A stretch of 64,000 bases of DNA from DATFRY01 sp963764695 (lineage in GTDB: Bacteria > Myxococcota_A > Polyangia > Haliangiales > Haliangiaceae): NCBI GenBank assembly GCA_963764695.1, contig CAVXTW010000014.1:496001-560000 (forward strand), in the 5' to 3' direction. Shown here piece by piece: positions 46,530 through 55,220 of this stretch (positions within the stretch are counted from its first letter, which is position 1; each line of letters opens with the position of its first letter). The position numbers and the translations under genes were made by a program. The notes beneath the pieces are model-generated. The model searched no databases, was not told the DNA's origin, and saw only the letters and a program-made list of their open reading frames with translations.

Positions 46530-48163
46530 ATGACCGCCGAGCATTTCATCGCGACGGTCGCCATCGTCGGGCTGGTCATCGCGGTGTTGACGCTGTTGTC
46601 GGGGGCGATCGACCGCAGCGGAGTGCCGAGCGCGGCGGTGTTCATCGTGCTGGGCTTGCTGCTGGGGCCGCACGGGATGGCGGTGATGTCGGTGGGGAGC
46701 GACTCGCCGATGCTGCGGGCGGTGACGACGCTGAGCCTGGCGCTGGTGCTGTTCACCGACGCGCTCGGCCTCGACCTCAAGGAGGTGCGCCGCCACGCCG
46801 GGCTGGCGGTGCGCGTGCTCGGGCCCGGGACGCTGACCACGGCGGCGGTGGCGGCGGTGGCGGCCTGGTGGTTGCTCGATCTGGAGCCGGCGGCGGCGGC
46901 GCTGCTGGGCGCGGCGCTGGCGTCGACAGAATCCGGTGGTGCTGCGCGGCGTGCTGCGCCGGCCGGACCTGCCCGACAGCGCGCGGGTGGCGCTGCGCCT
47001 GGAGAGCGGCCTCAACGACGCCGTGCTGCTGCCGGTGGTGCTGGCCGCGATGTCGGTCATGGCCGCGGGCGCGCCGGCCTGGGGTCGCCTGGCCATGGAC
47101 GTGCTCCTGCTCGGGCCGGTGATCGGCGTGGTCGTCGGCGTGGTGGCGGTCTCGGTGCTCAGCGCGGTCCGGCGTCGCACCGGCATCCGGCGCGACTACG
47201 AGTCGCTGTACTCGCTCGGCGTCGCGTTCACCACCTTCGCCGCGGCCGAGTCGATGCACGGTAGCGGCTTTCTGGCCGCATTCGCCGCCGGCCTGACCAT
47301 CGTGGCCCTCGACGTCGAGCTGTGCGACTGCTTCCTCGAGTACGGCGAGACAACTGCCGAGATGGCGCTGATGTTCGCCTTCGTCCTCTTCGGCAGCTCG
47401 GTCCTGTGGAGCGGCCTGGGCGAGCTGGACGGGCGCACCGTGCTGTTCGCGGTCATCGTGCTCGCCGCTCGCCCGCTCATCTACATGATCGCGCTGCTGG
47501 GGAGCGGGATGGAACGCACGCCCAGGCTGCTGGTGGCCTGGTACGGGCCGCGCGGCCTGAGCTCGCTCTTGCTGGTGTCGCTGCCGGTGTTCGCCGGGCC
47601 TGCCCGGCGCCGAGCGCATGCTGCAGCTCTGCGGCGTGGTGGTGATCGCGTCGCTGCTGGTGCATGGCGCCTCGCTCGTCGTGCTGACTCGACGGACCGG
47701 CCGGGCCGCGGCTGCTGTAGAAGCAGCGCCGGCCGCGGTGGCGCCGGTGGCCGCGCCGGCCGAGCCCGCGGCCGATCCACCTCGCCCGGCGGGCTGGGTG
47801 ACCGAGGCCGAGCTCGACGCCGCGCCGTCGGCCGGGTCGATCACCATCGACGAGCTGCGCCGCCTGCAGGCCAGCGGCGAGCCGGTCGTGATCGGCGACG
47901 CCCGCAAGGCGCGCGGCGCCGACGATCTGGCCGCGGTCGGCTCGGTGCGCATCGACCCGGAGCGGGCGGTGCTGGCGGCGCGCCAGCTGGCCATCCCGAA
48001 GAGCTCGACCATCGCGCTCTACTGTGCTTGAACGAACGAGGCCACGAGCGCCCGGGTGGCGCAGCAGCTCAGACAGGCGGGATGGACGCGCGCCCGCGCT
48101 CTCATCGGCGGCTGGGACGCCTGGCAGAAGGCGGGGCTGCCGGTCGAGCCCAGGCGCTGGTGA
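46530..48163 (+). pseudogene. Cation:proton antiporter fused to a C-terminal rhodanese domain; two frameshifts and an in-frame UGA
   Basis: About 543 residues when two extra bases are removed, near 46935 ('gaat' before ccg) and near 47600-47604; both shifts are +1. The N-terminal ~400 residues are a CPA1-type Na+/H+ antiporter with about twelve hydrophobic segments. Its motifs are 'LGLLLGPHGM', 'ASTDPVVLRGVL' (across the first break) and 'LESGLNDAVLLPVVL'. A Pro/Ala linker leads to a rhodanese domain: 'SITIDELRRLQASGEPVVIG', then 'IALYCA', a UGA codon at 48029-48031, and, in the same frame, 'TNEATSARVAQQL' and 'LIGGWDAWQKAGLP', ending at TGA 48161. Related fusions, as I recall them, have a C-x-C-P-N-E motif here, so UGA occupies the second Cys position (residue 500). 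Confidence 0.8.
48029..48062 (+). other. In-frame UGA at a conserved Cys position with SECIS-like hairpin (candidate selenocysteine site)
   Basis: UGA 48029-48031 is followed by 43 codons that complete the rhodanese domain in the same frame. Starting 16 nt after it, GCGCC (48048-48052) and GGCGC (48058-48062) form a 5-bp stem with loop 'cgggt', which has G at its second position. Known bacterial SECIS hairpins lie at about this distance and carry a G at the start of the loop. In GC-rich DNA such hairpins arise easily, and this gene also has two apparent sequencing errors. I therefore treat selenocysteine as a hypothesis beside a TGC-to-TGA error or a real nonsense mutation. Confidence 0.3.
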
Positions 48164-48202
48164 GCGCGGCTTCACGGCCGTCGAGGTCGGCGTCGCCTGG
48201 CG

Positions 48203-48208
48203 TATCAT
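48203..48208 (+). promoter_or_regulatory. -10 element of the adenosine deaminase gene
   Basis: TATCAT ends 7 nt before the GTG at 48216. No Shine-Dalgarno is visible between them. The distance is that expected of a leaderless transcript. No clear -35 was found. Confidence 0.35.
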
Positions 48209-48215
48209 CCGCGGC

Positions 48216-49226
48216 GTGGATCGGGACCATTCCATCCGGGCGCTGCCCAAGATCGAGCTCCACCTGCACCTGGACGCGTGCGTGCGCATCGAGACCGCGC
48301 GCGAGATCGGACGCGAGACCGGCCTTGTCATGCCGGAGCCGCTGCGCGACGCCCTGGTGGCGCCCGAGGCGTGCGAGAACCTGTTCGACTACCTGCGCCG
48401 GCTCGACCTCGCGCTCGAGGTGATGCAGCGCGCGAGCGACCTGGAGCGGATCGCGCGCGAGCTTGTCGAGGACCTGGCCGCCGACGGCGTGATCCACGCC
48501 GAGGTGCGCTTCGCCCCGCAGCTGCACACGCGCGGCGGTCTGGCCATGCAGGCGGTGGTCGAGGCGGTCGATCGCGGGCTGCGCGACGGCAGCCGGGCCC
48601 ACGGCGTGACCACCGGGCTCATCCTGTGCGCCCTGCGCCACCGCCCGACCGAGGAGGGCCTGCTCGTGGCGCAGCTGGCCGCGGCCAACCGCGACATCGT
48701 GTGCGCGCTCGATCTGGCCGGCGACGAGGGCAACTTCCCCGCCGCGGCCCCGCACGTTCCCGCCTTTCGCGCGGCGCGCGAGGCCGGGCTGCGCCTCACC
48801 GTCCACGCCGGCGAGAACGCGGGCGCGCAGAGCATGCGCGAGGCGCTCGACCTGCTCGGCGCCGAGCGGATCGGCCACGGCGTGCGCGTCGAGGAGGATC
48901 CGGCGCTGGTCGACCGGGTCGCCGCCGAGGCGATCGCGCTCGACATGTGCCCGCGCTCCAACGTGCAGACTCGCGCGGTGGCGTCGATGGCCAGCCATCC
49001 GATCGAGCGGCTGCTGCGGCGCGGGCTGCGCGTCACGGTCAGCACCGACGGGCGGACCACGTCCGACACCAGCGTGACCGCCGAGCTGGCACGGCTGCGC
49101 GATCAGTTCGGGTGGGGCAGGGCGGAGTTTCTGGCCTGCCAGCGCAACGCGGCGCAGGCGGTCTTCGCCCCGCCGCCGGTGCGCGACGCGCTCATCGCGC
49201 GCATCGAGGCCGAGCTCGCGACGTAG
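48216..49226 (+). CDS. add: Adenosine deaminase
   Basis: 336 residues from GTG 48216, giving 'MDRDHSIRALPKIELHLHLD'. The metal-binding HxH is 'HLHLD' at about residue 18, the catalytic Glu is in 'VHAGENAGA', the His in 'ERIGHGVRVEEDP', and the final metal Asp in 'VTVSTDGRTTSDTS'. All active-site residues are therefore present. By family knowledge it deaminates adenosine or deoxyadenosine to inosine in purine salvage. The 'STDGR' form resembles the branch seen in actinobacteria, as I recall. Two perfect hairpins follow the stop codon. A Tsx-like nucleoside channel and nucleoside-type ABC permease lie 14 kb away, which fits nucleoside use by this organism. Confidence 0.93.
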   Translation: MDRDHSIRALPKIELHLHLDACVRIETAREIGRETGLVMPEPLRDALVAPEACENLFDYLRRLDLALEVMQRASDLERIARELVEDLAADGVIHAEVRFAPQLHTRGGLAMQAVVEAVDRGLRDGSRAHGVTTGLILCALRHRPTEEGLLVAQLAAANRDIVCALDLAGDEGNFPAAAPHVPAFRAAREAGLRLTVHAGENAGAQSMREALDLLGAERIGHGVRVEEDPALVDRVAAEAIALDMCPRSNVQTRAVASMASHPIERLLRRGLRVTVSTDGRTTSDTSVTAELARLRDQFGWGRAEFLACQRNAAQAVFAPPPVRDALIARIEAELAT

Positions 49227-49232
49227 GCGCTT

Positions 49233-49274
49233 CCCTGGGACGTCCCAGGGCTGTCCCTTGCCGTCACAAGGGAC
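49233..49274 (+). terminator. Tandem perfect hairpins after adenosine deaminase
   Basis: 'CCCTGGGACGTCCCAGGG' (49233-49250) is an 18-bp perfect palindrome. 'GTCCCTTG' (49253-49260) and 'CAAGGGAC' (49267-49274) form a second, 8-bp stem with a 6-nt loop. They begin 6 nt after the stop codon. Without a T-tract they may terminate with Rho or protect the mRNA 3' end. Confidence 0.6.
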
Positions 49275-49316
49275 CGGGCCCGGCGAGCAGGGCGCAAGGG
49301 CTCGATCTGGCGAGAC

Positions 49317-50123
49317 ATGCGCGTGGAACGACCGGTGCACACGCAGCGGGCCGTGACACACAATCGATTACGCATCCTGCTCCTGCTACTGGCCGTCTTC
49401 GCGATGGGAAGCGGCCCGTGCGGCGGCGAAGACGGCGGCGACGACGACAGTGACGCCTGCCCGCTCGATCCGGGCGCGGCGGTGGCCGGCGAGACCTGCC
49501 GGCTCACCGAGGCGTGCGCGATCGTGGGCGACGCCGAGGGCACCCCGCTGTCGGGCGAGCCGGCCCGGGCGCACGCCGGCCGCTTCATCACCCTGGAGCC
49601 GGGCGAGGCCTGCGGCCAGGATTTCGACTTCGAGTGGTTCCACGGATCCGGCGCGGCCGGGTCGGTCAGCTCGAGGGAGCGCGAGGACCTGTTTCTGCTC
49701 TTCGCGCGCGAGATGATCGAGCTGCGCGTGCGCCACGAGGGGCGCCAGCTGCTGTCGCGCTCGCTCCTGGTCGAGGCGATCGAGGTCCCGGTCGCCGCCG
49801 AGATGATCGTCGAGCCGATCAAGCCGCGCATCGCCGAGCAGGCGATCGTCACGGTCAGCGCCATCGTGGACGGCAGCTACCAGCCGGTGACCTCGGCGCC
49901 TGGCGTGGCCACGGTCGACTACGAGCTGCTCGCGCTCGACGAGACCTTCGGGCCGGCCGGCGTTCTGCTCGCCGCGCCGGGACAGACCCAGGCGACCTTC
50001 GCGGTCCCGCCGCAGCCGGCCGGCTGGTACATGGCGCGCGCGATCGCACGCGACGCGGCCGGCGCCGTGGTCGGCACGCCGCTGCCGGCCAGCTTCGAGT
50101 TCGTCGCGGAGGCCCGTCGATGA
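49317..50123 (+). CDS. Exported protein with Asp/Gly-rich tether; function unknown
   Basis: 268 residues. An N-terminal basic stretch is followed by a hydrophobic signal ('RILLLLLAVFAMGSGP') and a Cys, then an acidic tether ('CGGEDGGDDDSDAC'). The -1 residue is Pro, so this is not a standard lipobox, but the arrangement matches the lipoproteins elsewhere in the window. The mature part is beta-rich ('AEMIVEPIKPRIAEQAIV', 'YMARAIARDAAGAVV') without a recognised family; its later half may be an Ig-like fold. Its stop codon overlaps the next start (ATGA), so the two proteins are made together. Confidence 0.7.
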   Translation: MRVERPVHTQRAVTHNRLRILLLLLAVFAMGSGPCGGEDGGDDDSDACPLDPGAAVAGETCRLTEACAIVGDAEGTPLSGEPARAHAGRFITLEPGEACGQDFDFEWFHGSGAAGSVSSREREDLFLLFAREMIELRVRHEGRQLLSRSLLVEAIEVPVAAEMIVEPIKPRIAEQAIVTVSAIVDGSYQPVTSAPGVATVDYELLALDETFGPAGVLLAAPGQTQATFAVPPQPAGWYMARAIARDAAGAVVGTPLPASFEFVAEARR

Positions 50124-51538
50124 GCGCGGCGACGCGTGCCCTCCTGGTGACGTTCGCGGCCATCGCGGCCGGCGGCACCGCGCGGGCCGACTGCCCGGAC
50201 CGCTTCGAGTTCGTGGTCATCGCCGACGACACCGGCGAGCTGACCTTGACCGATCCGGCCTTCGTGCGCGGCCGCGCCATTCCCTCGCTCGGCCCGGCCG
50301 GCCGCGTGGCCTTCACGAGCTGGCTCGACGCCGGCGGCCGGGCCGTCCTGGTCGGCGACGAGAACGTGCTGGTCGAGCGAGTGCGCGATCGCGACGCGGA
50401 TCCGGACAGCGACTGGACCTATCTCGGCACATCGCTCCTGTCCGGCGACATCGCCTTCTTCACCGGGATGCTCGAGCGCCCCGGTCCGGTGCTGCCGCAG
50501 TCGTGGCCCGCTCTGGGCGCGGCCAACAACGCCCGCGTTGTCGACGAGATCGCGGTCGGTGAGCCGGGCGAGCGCTTCTCCAGCTTCGGATCGATCGACG
50601 TGACCTCCGACGGGCTGGTCGCGGTCGGCGCCTTCGACGAGGAGCTCGGCCAGGTGATCGCCACGGCTCGCTTCGGCGAGAACCTGCGCGTGATCGAGAG
50701 CGGCGAGCCGGGCGGGTATGGCTCGGTGTCGATCGGCCAGGGCGACGACGTGAGCTACTTCAGCAGCGTCGCGACCGGGCAGCGCCTCGTGTCAGCGTCG
50801 GGCGCCGCCGTCGCGGAGACCGATCCGGACACCGGGCTGGGCCCGCAGCCGCCGATCTCGATGGGGCCGGGCACCGGGATTGCGTACATGCAGCTGCAAG
50901 CAAGCCCGTCCACGCCGGGCCGCAGCGGGACACAGATCCGGCGCTGGAACCCGTTGACGCAGACCAGCTCGACCCTGGCCGACACCGCCGCCGGCGACTT
51001 CAGCCTCCACGCCGACGGGATCAAGGTCTCGCTGCTCGATCAGACCGGGCTGGCCGGCGACGACGAGCGCGGCTGGGGCGGCTGCGTCGCCTTCCTCGGC
51101 CAGGGCGACGAGGGCCGCGACACCATCTACATCGCCGACGACGACGGCATCGGCATCGTGGTGCAGGAGGGGCACGAGATCGACGGCGAGCCGGTCTTCA
51201 TCCTCGACATGGGTCCGATGGCAGTCTACGCGACCGGGCAGATCGCCTTCTGGGCGCGCCTGGGCGGCCGCGACGCCATCGTCCGCGCCGATCCCGCCAG
51301 CGGGCCAGGTGGTGGCGGAGACGACGATGCCGACGGCACAGACGGAGACGGCAGCGACGGGAGCGACGGCGACGGAGACGGCAGTGACGGGAGCGGCGAT
51401 CCCGGCATCGGTAATTCCGATGGCGACGGAGGATGCTTATCCGTCGCGAATGATTCGCCGCCAGCGTGGTGCGGCCTTCTCCTACTCGTGTTGATCTCGA
51501 TCGCGTTCTCGAGATGGACGCAGCATTGGCGCCCTTGA
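50120..51538 (+). CDS. Exported repeat protein with acidic linker and C-terminal membrane anchor
   Basis: 472 residues. The signal peptide is 'ALLVTFAAIAAGGTARA'. The body is beta-rich, with repeated 'ISFT/VAFTS/IAFWAR'-type strands and 'DGLVAVGAF' turns, resembling a propeller of secreted proteins; I do not recognise the family. Near the C-terminus a Gly/Asp/Ser-rich linker ('DGSDGSDGDGDGSDGSGD') precedes 'GCLSVANDSPPAWC' and a Leu-rich helix ('GLLLLVLISIAFSRW') with a short basic tail. That layout is similar to a MYXO-CTERM sorting anchor but lacks the standard consensus. It is translationally coupled to the gene before it. Confidence 0.75.
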   Translation: MSAATRALLVTFAAIAAGGTARADCPDRFEFVVIADDTGELTLTDPAFVRGRAIPSLGPAGRVAFTSWLDAGGRAVLVGDENVLVERVRDRDADPDSDWTYLGTSLLSGDIAFFTGMLERPGPVLPQSWPALGAANNARVVDEIAVGEPGERFSSFGSIDVTSDGLVAVGAFDEELGQVIATARFGENLRVIESGEPGGYGSVSIGQGDDVSYFSSVATGQRLVSASGAAVAETDPDTGLGPQPPISMGPGTGIAYMQLQASPSTPGRSGTQIRRWNPLTQTSSTLADTAAGDFSLHADGIKVSLLDQTGLAGDDERGWGGCVAFLGQGDEGRDTIYIADDDGIGIVVQEGHEIDGEPVFILDMGPMAVYATGQIAFWARLGGRDAIVRADPASGPGGGGDDDADGTDGDGSDGSDGDGDGSDGSGDPGIGNSDGDGGCLSVANDSPPAWCGLLLLVLISIAFSRWTQHWRP

Positions 51539-51557
51539 GCTGCTCAGGCGGCCTCAG

Positions 51558-51574
51558 GGCGCAACATATGCGCC
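51558..51574 (+). terminator. Hairpin after the anchored exported protein
   Basis: GGCGCA (51558-51563) and TGCGCC (51569-51574) form a 6-bp stem with a 5-nt loop, 19 nt after the stop codon. The 282-bp gap 51539-51820 is less GC-rich than its surroundings and otherwise holds only the promoter region of the di-heme oxidoreductase gene; I found no gene there. Confidence 0.35.
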
Positions 51575-51820
51575 GACGACAAAATTGCAGAGGCTGAATT
51601 TCTGGCCTCATCTCTCCGTCGGTGAGCAACTCCGATTTCCGTCTTTACGTCAGCTCCGGGACGTGCGATAGGAGCAGCGGGTAAGGGGCTCGTAGTCTGA
51701 TCCCGGCGAGACGCTCTGGACTCGCGAGGGTATCGGCTCGTCCAGATCCCGGGGACGGTTGTCGCAGGAACACCCACCTGCGACGGCACAGCTGCACTTT
51801 GACAAAGCGGAGGGATTGCC

Positions 51821-53194
51821 ATGGGACGAACGTCGAAGTTCTTCGTGACGTACTCGTGCACAGCCATGCTGGTAACTGGAGGGATGGCGTGCGCCGCAAT
51901 GGACGAGGGCGGGGAGCTGGGGATATCGCAGCAGGGAGTCACCGGTGAAGTCGGCGACACCCTGCCTGGCACCGATCCGGAGGCTTTCGAGGAGGCCCTC
52001 GAAGCGTTCGCCGAGGCGGAGACGATCGTGGACGGGCTTGGCCCGACATTCAACGAGAACGGCTGCGGGACGTGCCACGTCATTCCGGTGGTGGGCGGCT
52101 CCGGCGAGAACACCGAGCGCCGCTTCGGACGCGTCACCGACGGCGTGTTCTTCGGATTCGATTCCGACGAGGAGAACGAGGGCGGCACGCTGCGCCAGCT
52201 GTTCTCCAACGCCCCCTACATGAACGGGGACACGCTGTGCTCGATCCCTATCGAGGTCGAGCCGGGGAGCGCCAACGTGCGCAACGTCGGCCGGCGCACG
52301 CAGCCGCTGTTCGGGCTCGGCCTGGTCGACTCACTTCCGGATTCTGTCTTCGACCAGAACGCCGCCCGCCAGCGACCCGAAGTGCGCGGCGTCGCGCAGC
52401 GCGTGGCGGTGACCCTGCCGGATCCGCGCGACCCCCTCCAGAGCATCGGCTCGCTGCGGGTCGCCCGTTTCGGCTGGAAGGGGCTGGTCCCGTCGCTGCT
52501 GGTGTTCTCGGGCGACGCCTACGACAACGAGATGGGCATCACCACCCAGAGCTGCTTCAACGGCACCTCCATCCTCGAGTTCGCGGTGGAGAACCATCCC
52601 AACAACGTCCAGCCGCCGGCCGGCTGCAATGGTGGCGACCTCGCGCCGGCGCAGCCTCCTGGAGATCCGAACGTCCCGGAGTTCACCGACGACGTGGTCG
52701 GGCCGTGTGACGACGGCCGGACCGAGATCCAGGACGACCTGGTGCTGTTCACCACCTTCATGGAGTCGCTGGCGCCCCCGCCGCTCGACATCTCGGATCC
52801 GGTCGGCTTCATCGTGGGCGGCATCCGGTTCGTGGGCGCCGGCTGCTCCGACTGCCACGTCCTCACGCCCTACGTCACGCCGCGCAATCCGTTCAACGGC
52901 GTGCCCGGGCGGTTCCCGTTCCAGCCGTTCTCGGACTTCCTGGTTCACGACATGGGATCGCTCGGCGACGGCATCGGCCAGAGCGGCGATCCGGTGGCGC
53001 AGACGCGCCTGATGAGGACGCAGCCGCTGTGGGGCGCGCGCTTCAACGTCGCCTTCCTGCACGACGGTCGCGCCACCACCATCGAGGAAGCCATCCTGGC
53101 CCATGACGGCCAGGGCGCTGCCGCGCGCGACGCCTTCAACCGGCTGAGCCGCACCAGCAAGGACTTCCTCATCACCTTCGTGAACTCGCTGTAG
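51821..53194 (+). CDS. Di-heme oxidoreductase (DHOR/DUF1111-type) exported c-type cytochrome
   Basis: 457 residues. The N-terminus is a signal region with 'LVTGGMACAAM', possibly a lipobox. It contains two c-type heme sites, 'CGTCH' at about residue 87 and 'CSDCH' near residue 345, with the DHOR-type segments 'GPTFNENGCGTCHVIPVVGG', 'RNVGRRTQPLFGLGLVDS' and, near the end, 'RTQPLWGARFNVAFLHDG'. This corresponds to the di-heme oxidoreductase family, thought to act in periplasmic electron transfer or peroxide/thiol chemistry. A bidirectional hairpin terminator follows the gene. It is a third heme protein locus in the window. Confidence 0.88.
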   Translation: MGRTSKFFVTYSCTAMLVTGGMACAAMDEGGELGISQQGVTGEVGDTLPGTDPEAFEEALEAFAEAETIVDGLGPTFNENGCGTCHVIPVVGGSGENTERRFGRVTDGVFFGFDSDEENEGGTLRQLFSNAPYMNGDTLCSIPIEVEPGSANVRNVGRRTQPLFGLGLVDSLPDSVFDQNAARQRPEVRGVAQRVAVTLPDPRDPLQSIGSLRVARFGWKGLVPSLLVFSGDAYDNEMGITTQSCFNGTSILEFAVENHPNNVQPPAGCNGGDLAPAQPPGDPNVPEFTDDVVGPCDDGRTEIQDDLVLFTTFMESLAPPPLDISDPVGFIVGGIRFVGAGCSDCHVLTPYVTPRNPFNGVPGRFPFQPFSDFLVHDMGSLGDGIGQSGDPVAQTRLMRTQPLWGARFNVAFLHDGRATTIEEAILAHDGQGAAARDAFNRLSRTSKDFLITFVNSL

Positions 53195-53204
53195 GCGGAC
53201 GAGG

Positions 53205-53246
53205 CCGCCGTAGATCTCCCGTCCAGAGCCGGGGGATCTACGGCGG
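53205..53246. terminator. Bidirectional hairpin terminator between the di-heme oxidoreductase and acyl-CoA synthetase genes
   Basis: 'ccgccgtagatctccc' (53205-53220) and 'gggggatctacggcgg' (53231-53246) pair at 15 of 16 positions around a 10-nt loop. The convergent synthetase's TAG stop (53240-53238) lies inside the second arm. This is the clearest shared terminator in the window. Confidence 0.75.
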
Positions 53247-55139
53247 CGGACGCAGACCGGCCGCGTCGAGCGCGGCCTGGATCTCGTCGAGCGCGCCCGG
53301 GTCGTCGATGGTTGCGGGCATGCGGTACTCCTGCCCGTCGGCCATCGAGCGCATGGTGCCGCGCAGGATCTTGCCCGAGCGGGTCTTTGGCAGGCGGGCC
53401 ACCACCAGCGCGCGCTTGAAGCTGGCCACCGGGCCGATGCGGTCGCGCACCAGCGCCACCACCTCGGCGGCGATCGTCGCGGGCGGGCGCGCGCAGCCGG
53501 CCTTGAGCACCAGGAAACCGACCGGCACCTGGCCCTTGAGCTCGTCGGCCACGCCGATGCATGCGCACTCGGCCACGTCCGGGTGGGCGGCGAGTACCTC
53601 CTCGATCCCGCCGGTGGACAGGCGATGGCCGGCGACGTTGATGATGTCGTCGGTGCGCGCCATGATGTAGACGTAGCCGTCCTCGTCGATGTAGCCGGCG
53701 TCGGAGGTGTGGTAGTAGCCCGGGTAGGCGTCGAGGTACGAGGCGCGGTAGTGGTCGTCCTTCTGCCACAGGGTGGGCAGGGCGCCGGGCGGCAGCGGCA
53801 GGCGCAGCACCAGCGCGCCGATGTCGCCGCGCTTCTGCTCGCGCCCGTCGGGCGTCACCACGCGCACGTCCCAGCCCGGCACCGGCTTGGTGGCCGAGCC
53901 GTGCTTGACCGGGTGGGCGCCGAGGCCGACGCAGTTGGCGACGATCGGCCAGCCGGTCTCGGTCTGCCACCAGTGATCGATGACCGGCACGCCGAGCTCG
54001 CGCTCTGCCCAGGCCAGGGTCGGTGGATCGGCGCGCTCGCCGGCCAGGAACAGGGCGCGGAAGCAGCTCAGGTCGTACTTGCGGCGCAGCGCGCCCTCGG
54101 AGTCCTCGCGCTTGATGGCGCGAAACGCGGTCGGCGCGGTGAACAGCGAGCACACGCCGTGCTGGGAGATGACGCGCCAGAAGGCTCCCGCGTCGGGCGT
54201 GCCGACCGGCTTGCCCTCGTACAGCACGGTGGTGCAGCCGGCCAGGAGCGGCGCGTACACGATGTAGGAGTGGCCGACCGCCCAGCCCAGGTCGGACGCG
54301 GCCCAGTACACCTCGCCCGGATCGATGTTGTAGATGTTCTTCATCGACCAGGCCAGCGCCACCGCGTAGCCGCCGCTGTCGTGGACCACGCCCTTGGGGA
54401 TGCCGGTGGTGCCGGAGGTGTAGAGGATGTACAGCGGATCGCCGGCCTCGACCGACTCGCACGCCGCCGGCTCCGCCCGGGCCACCAGCTCTGCGTAGTC
54501 GTGATCGCGCCCGGCCACCATCGGCGCGGTGCACATCGGCCGCTGCAGGATCACGCACGCCTCGGGCTGGAAGCGCGACAGCGCGAGAGCGCCCTCGAGC
54601 AGCGGCTTGTACGGGATGACGCGATCGATCTCGACGCCGTTGGAGGCGGACACGATGACCTTGGGCCGCGCGTCGTCGATGCGCGAGGCCAGCTCTGCCG
54701 AGGCGAAGCCGCCGAACACGACCGAGTGGATGGCGCCCAGCCGCGCGCAGGCCAGCATGGCGAACACCGTCTCCGGCACCATGGGCATGTAGATGAGCAC
54801 GCGGTCGCCGCGAGTCACGCCCAGGCCGCGCAGCGCGCCGGCCAGCCGGGCGACCCGATCGCGCAGCTCGCGATAGCTGAAGCGAGCCACCTGTCCGGTG
54901 ACCGGACTGTCGTAGATGAGCGCCGTGCGATCACCCAGCCCCGCCTCGACGTGGCGATCGACCGCGTTGTGGCAGACGTTGAGCCGCCCGCCCGCGTACC
55001 AGCTGTAGAACGGAGCCCGCGAGTCGTCGAGCACGCGGTCCCAGGCCCTGTCCCACGCGAGCAAGCCCGCGGCCTCGGCCCAGAACTCCTCGGGCTGCTT
55101 CAGGGAGCGCTGGTACACCTCGTCGTAACGCAGCGTCAT
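53238..55139 (-). CDS. prpE: Propionyl-CoA/acetyl-CoA synthetase (PrpE/Acs family)
   Basis: 633 residues from ATG 55139, with GGAGGGG just upstream. Landmarks are the AMP-binding 'ILYTSGTTGIPKGVVHDSGG', the 'HWWQTETGWP' motif and the C-terminal catalytic-lysine region 'RLPKTRSGKILRGTMR'. The protein activates a short-chain acid with ATP and CoA. The N-terminal 'DEVYQRSLKQPEEFWAE' and 'YNIDPGEVYWAASDLGWAVG' are closer to PrpE than to classical Acs, so propionate is my preferred substrate; acetate is possible. It is transcribed alone and ends in the shared hairpin. Confidence 0.85.
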   Translation of the reverse strand: MTLRYDEVYQRSLKQPEEFWAEAAGLLAWDRAWDRVLDDSRAPFYSWYAGGRLNVCHNAVDRHVEAGLGDRTALIYDSPVTGQVARFSYRELRDRVARLAGALRGLGVTRGDRVLIYMPMVPETVFAMLACARLGAIHSVVFGGFASAELASRIDDARPKVIVSASNGVEIDRVIPYKPLLEGALALSRFQPEACVILQRPMCTAPMVAGRDHDYAELVARAEPAACESVEAGDPLYILYTSGTTGIPKGVVHDSGGYAVALAWSMKNIYNIDPGEVYWAASDLGWAVGHSYIVYAPLLAGCTTVLYEGKPVGTPDAGAFWRVISQHGVCSLFTAPTAFRAIKREDSEGALRRKYDLSCFRALFLAGERADPPTLAWAERELGVPVIDHWWQTETGWPIVANCVGLGAHPVKHGSATKPVPGWDVRVVTPDGREQKRGDIGALVLRLPLPPGALPTLWQKDDHYRASYLDAYPGYYHTSDAGYIDEDGYVYIMARTDDIINVAGHRLSTGGIEEVLAAHPDVAECACIGVADELKGQVPVGFLVLKAGCARPPATIAAEVVALVRDRIGPVASFKRALVVARLPKTRSGKILRGTMRSMADGQEYRMPATIDDPGALDEIQAALDAAGLRPPP

Positions 55140-55220
55140 GGTCCCCTCCGGTCTGCCTCTAGTAGAGACGGATCGGAGCAATTCTGCACCACCAAGCTGC
55201 GGGGGCCGACAGAGAAGTGG

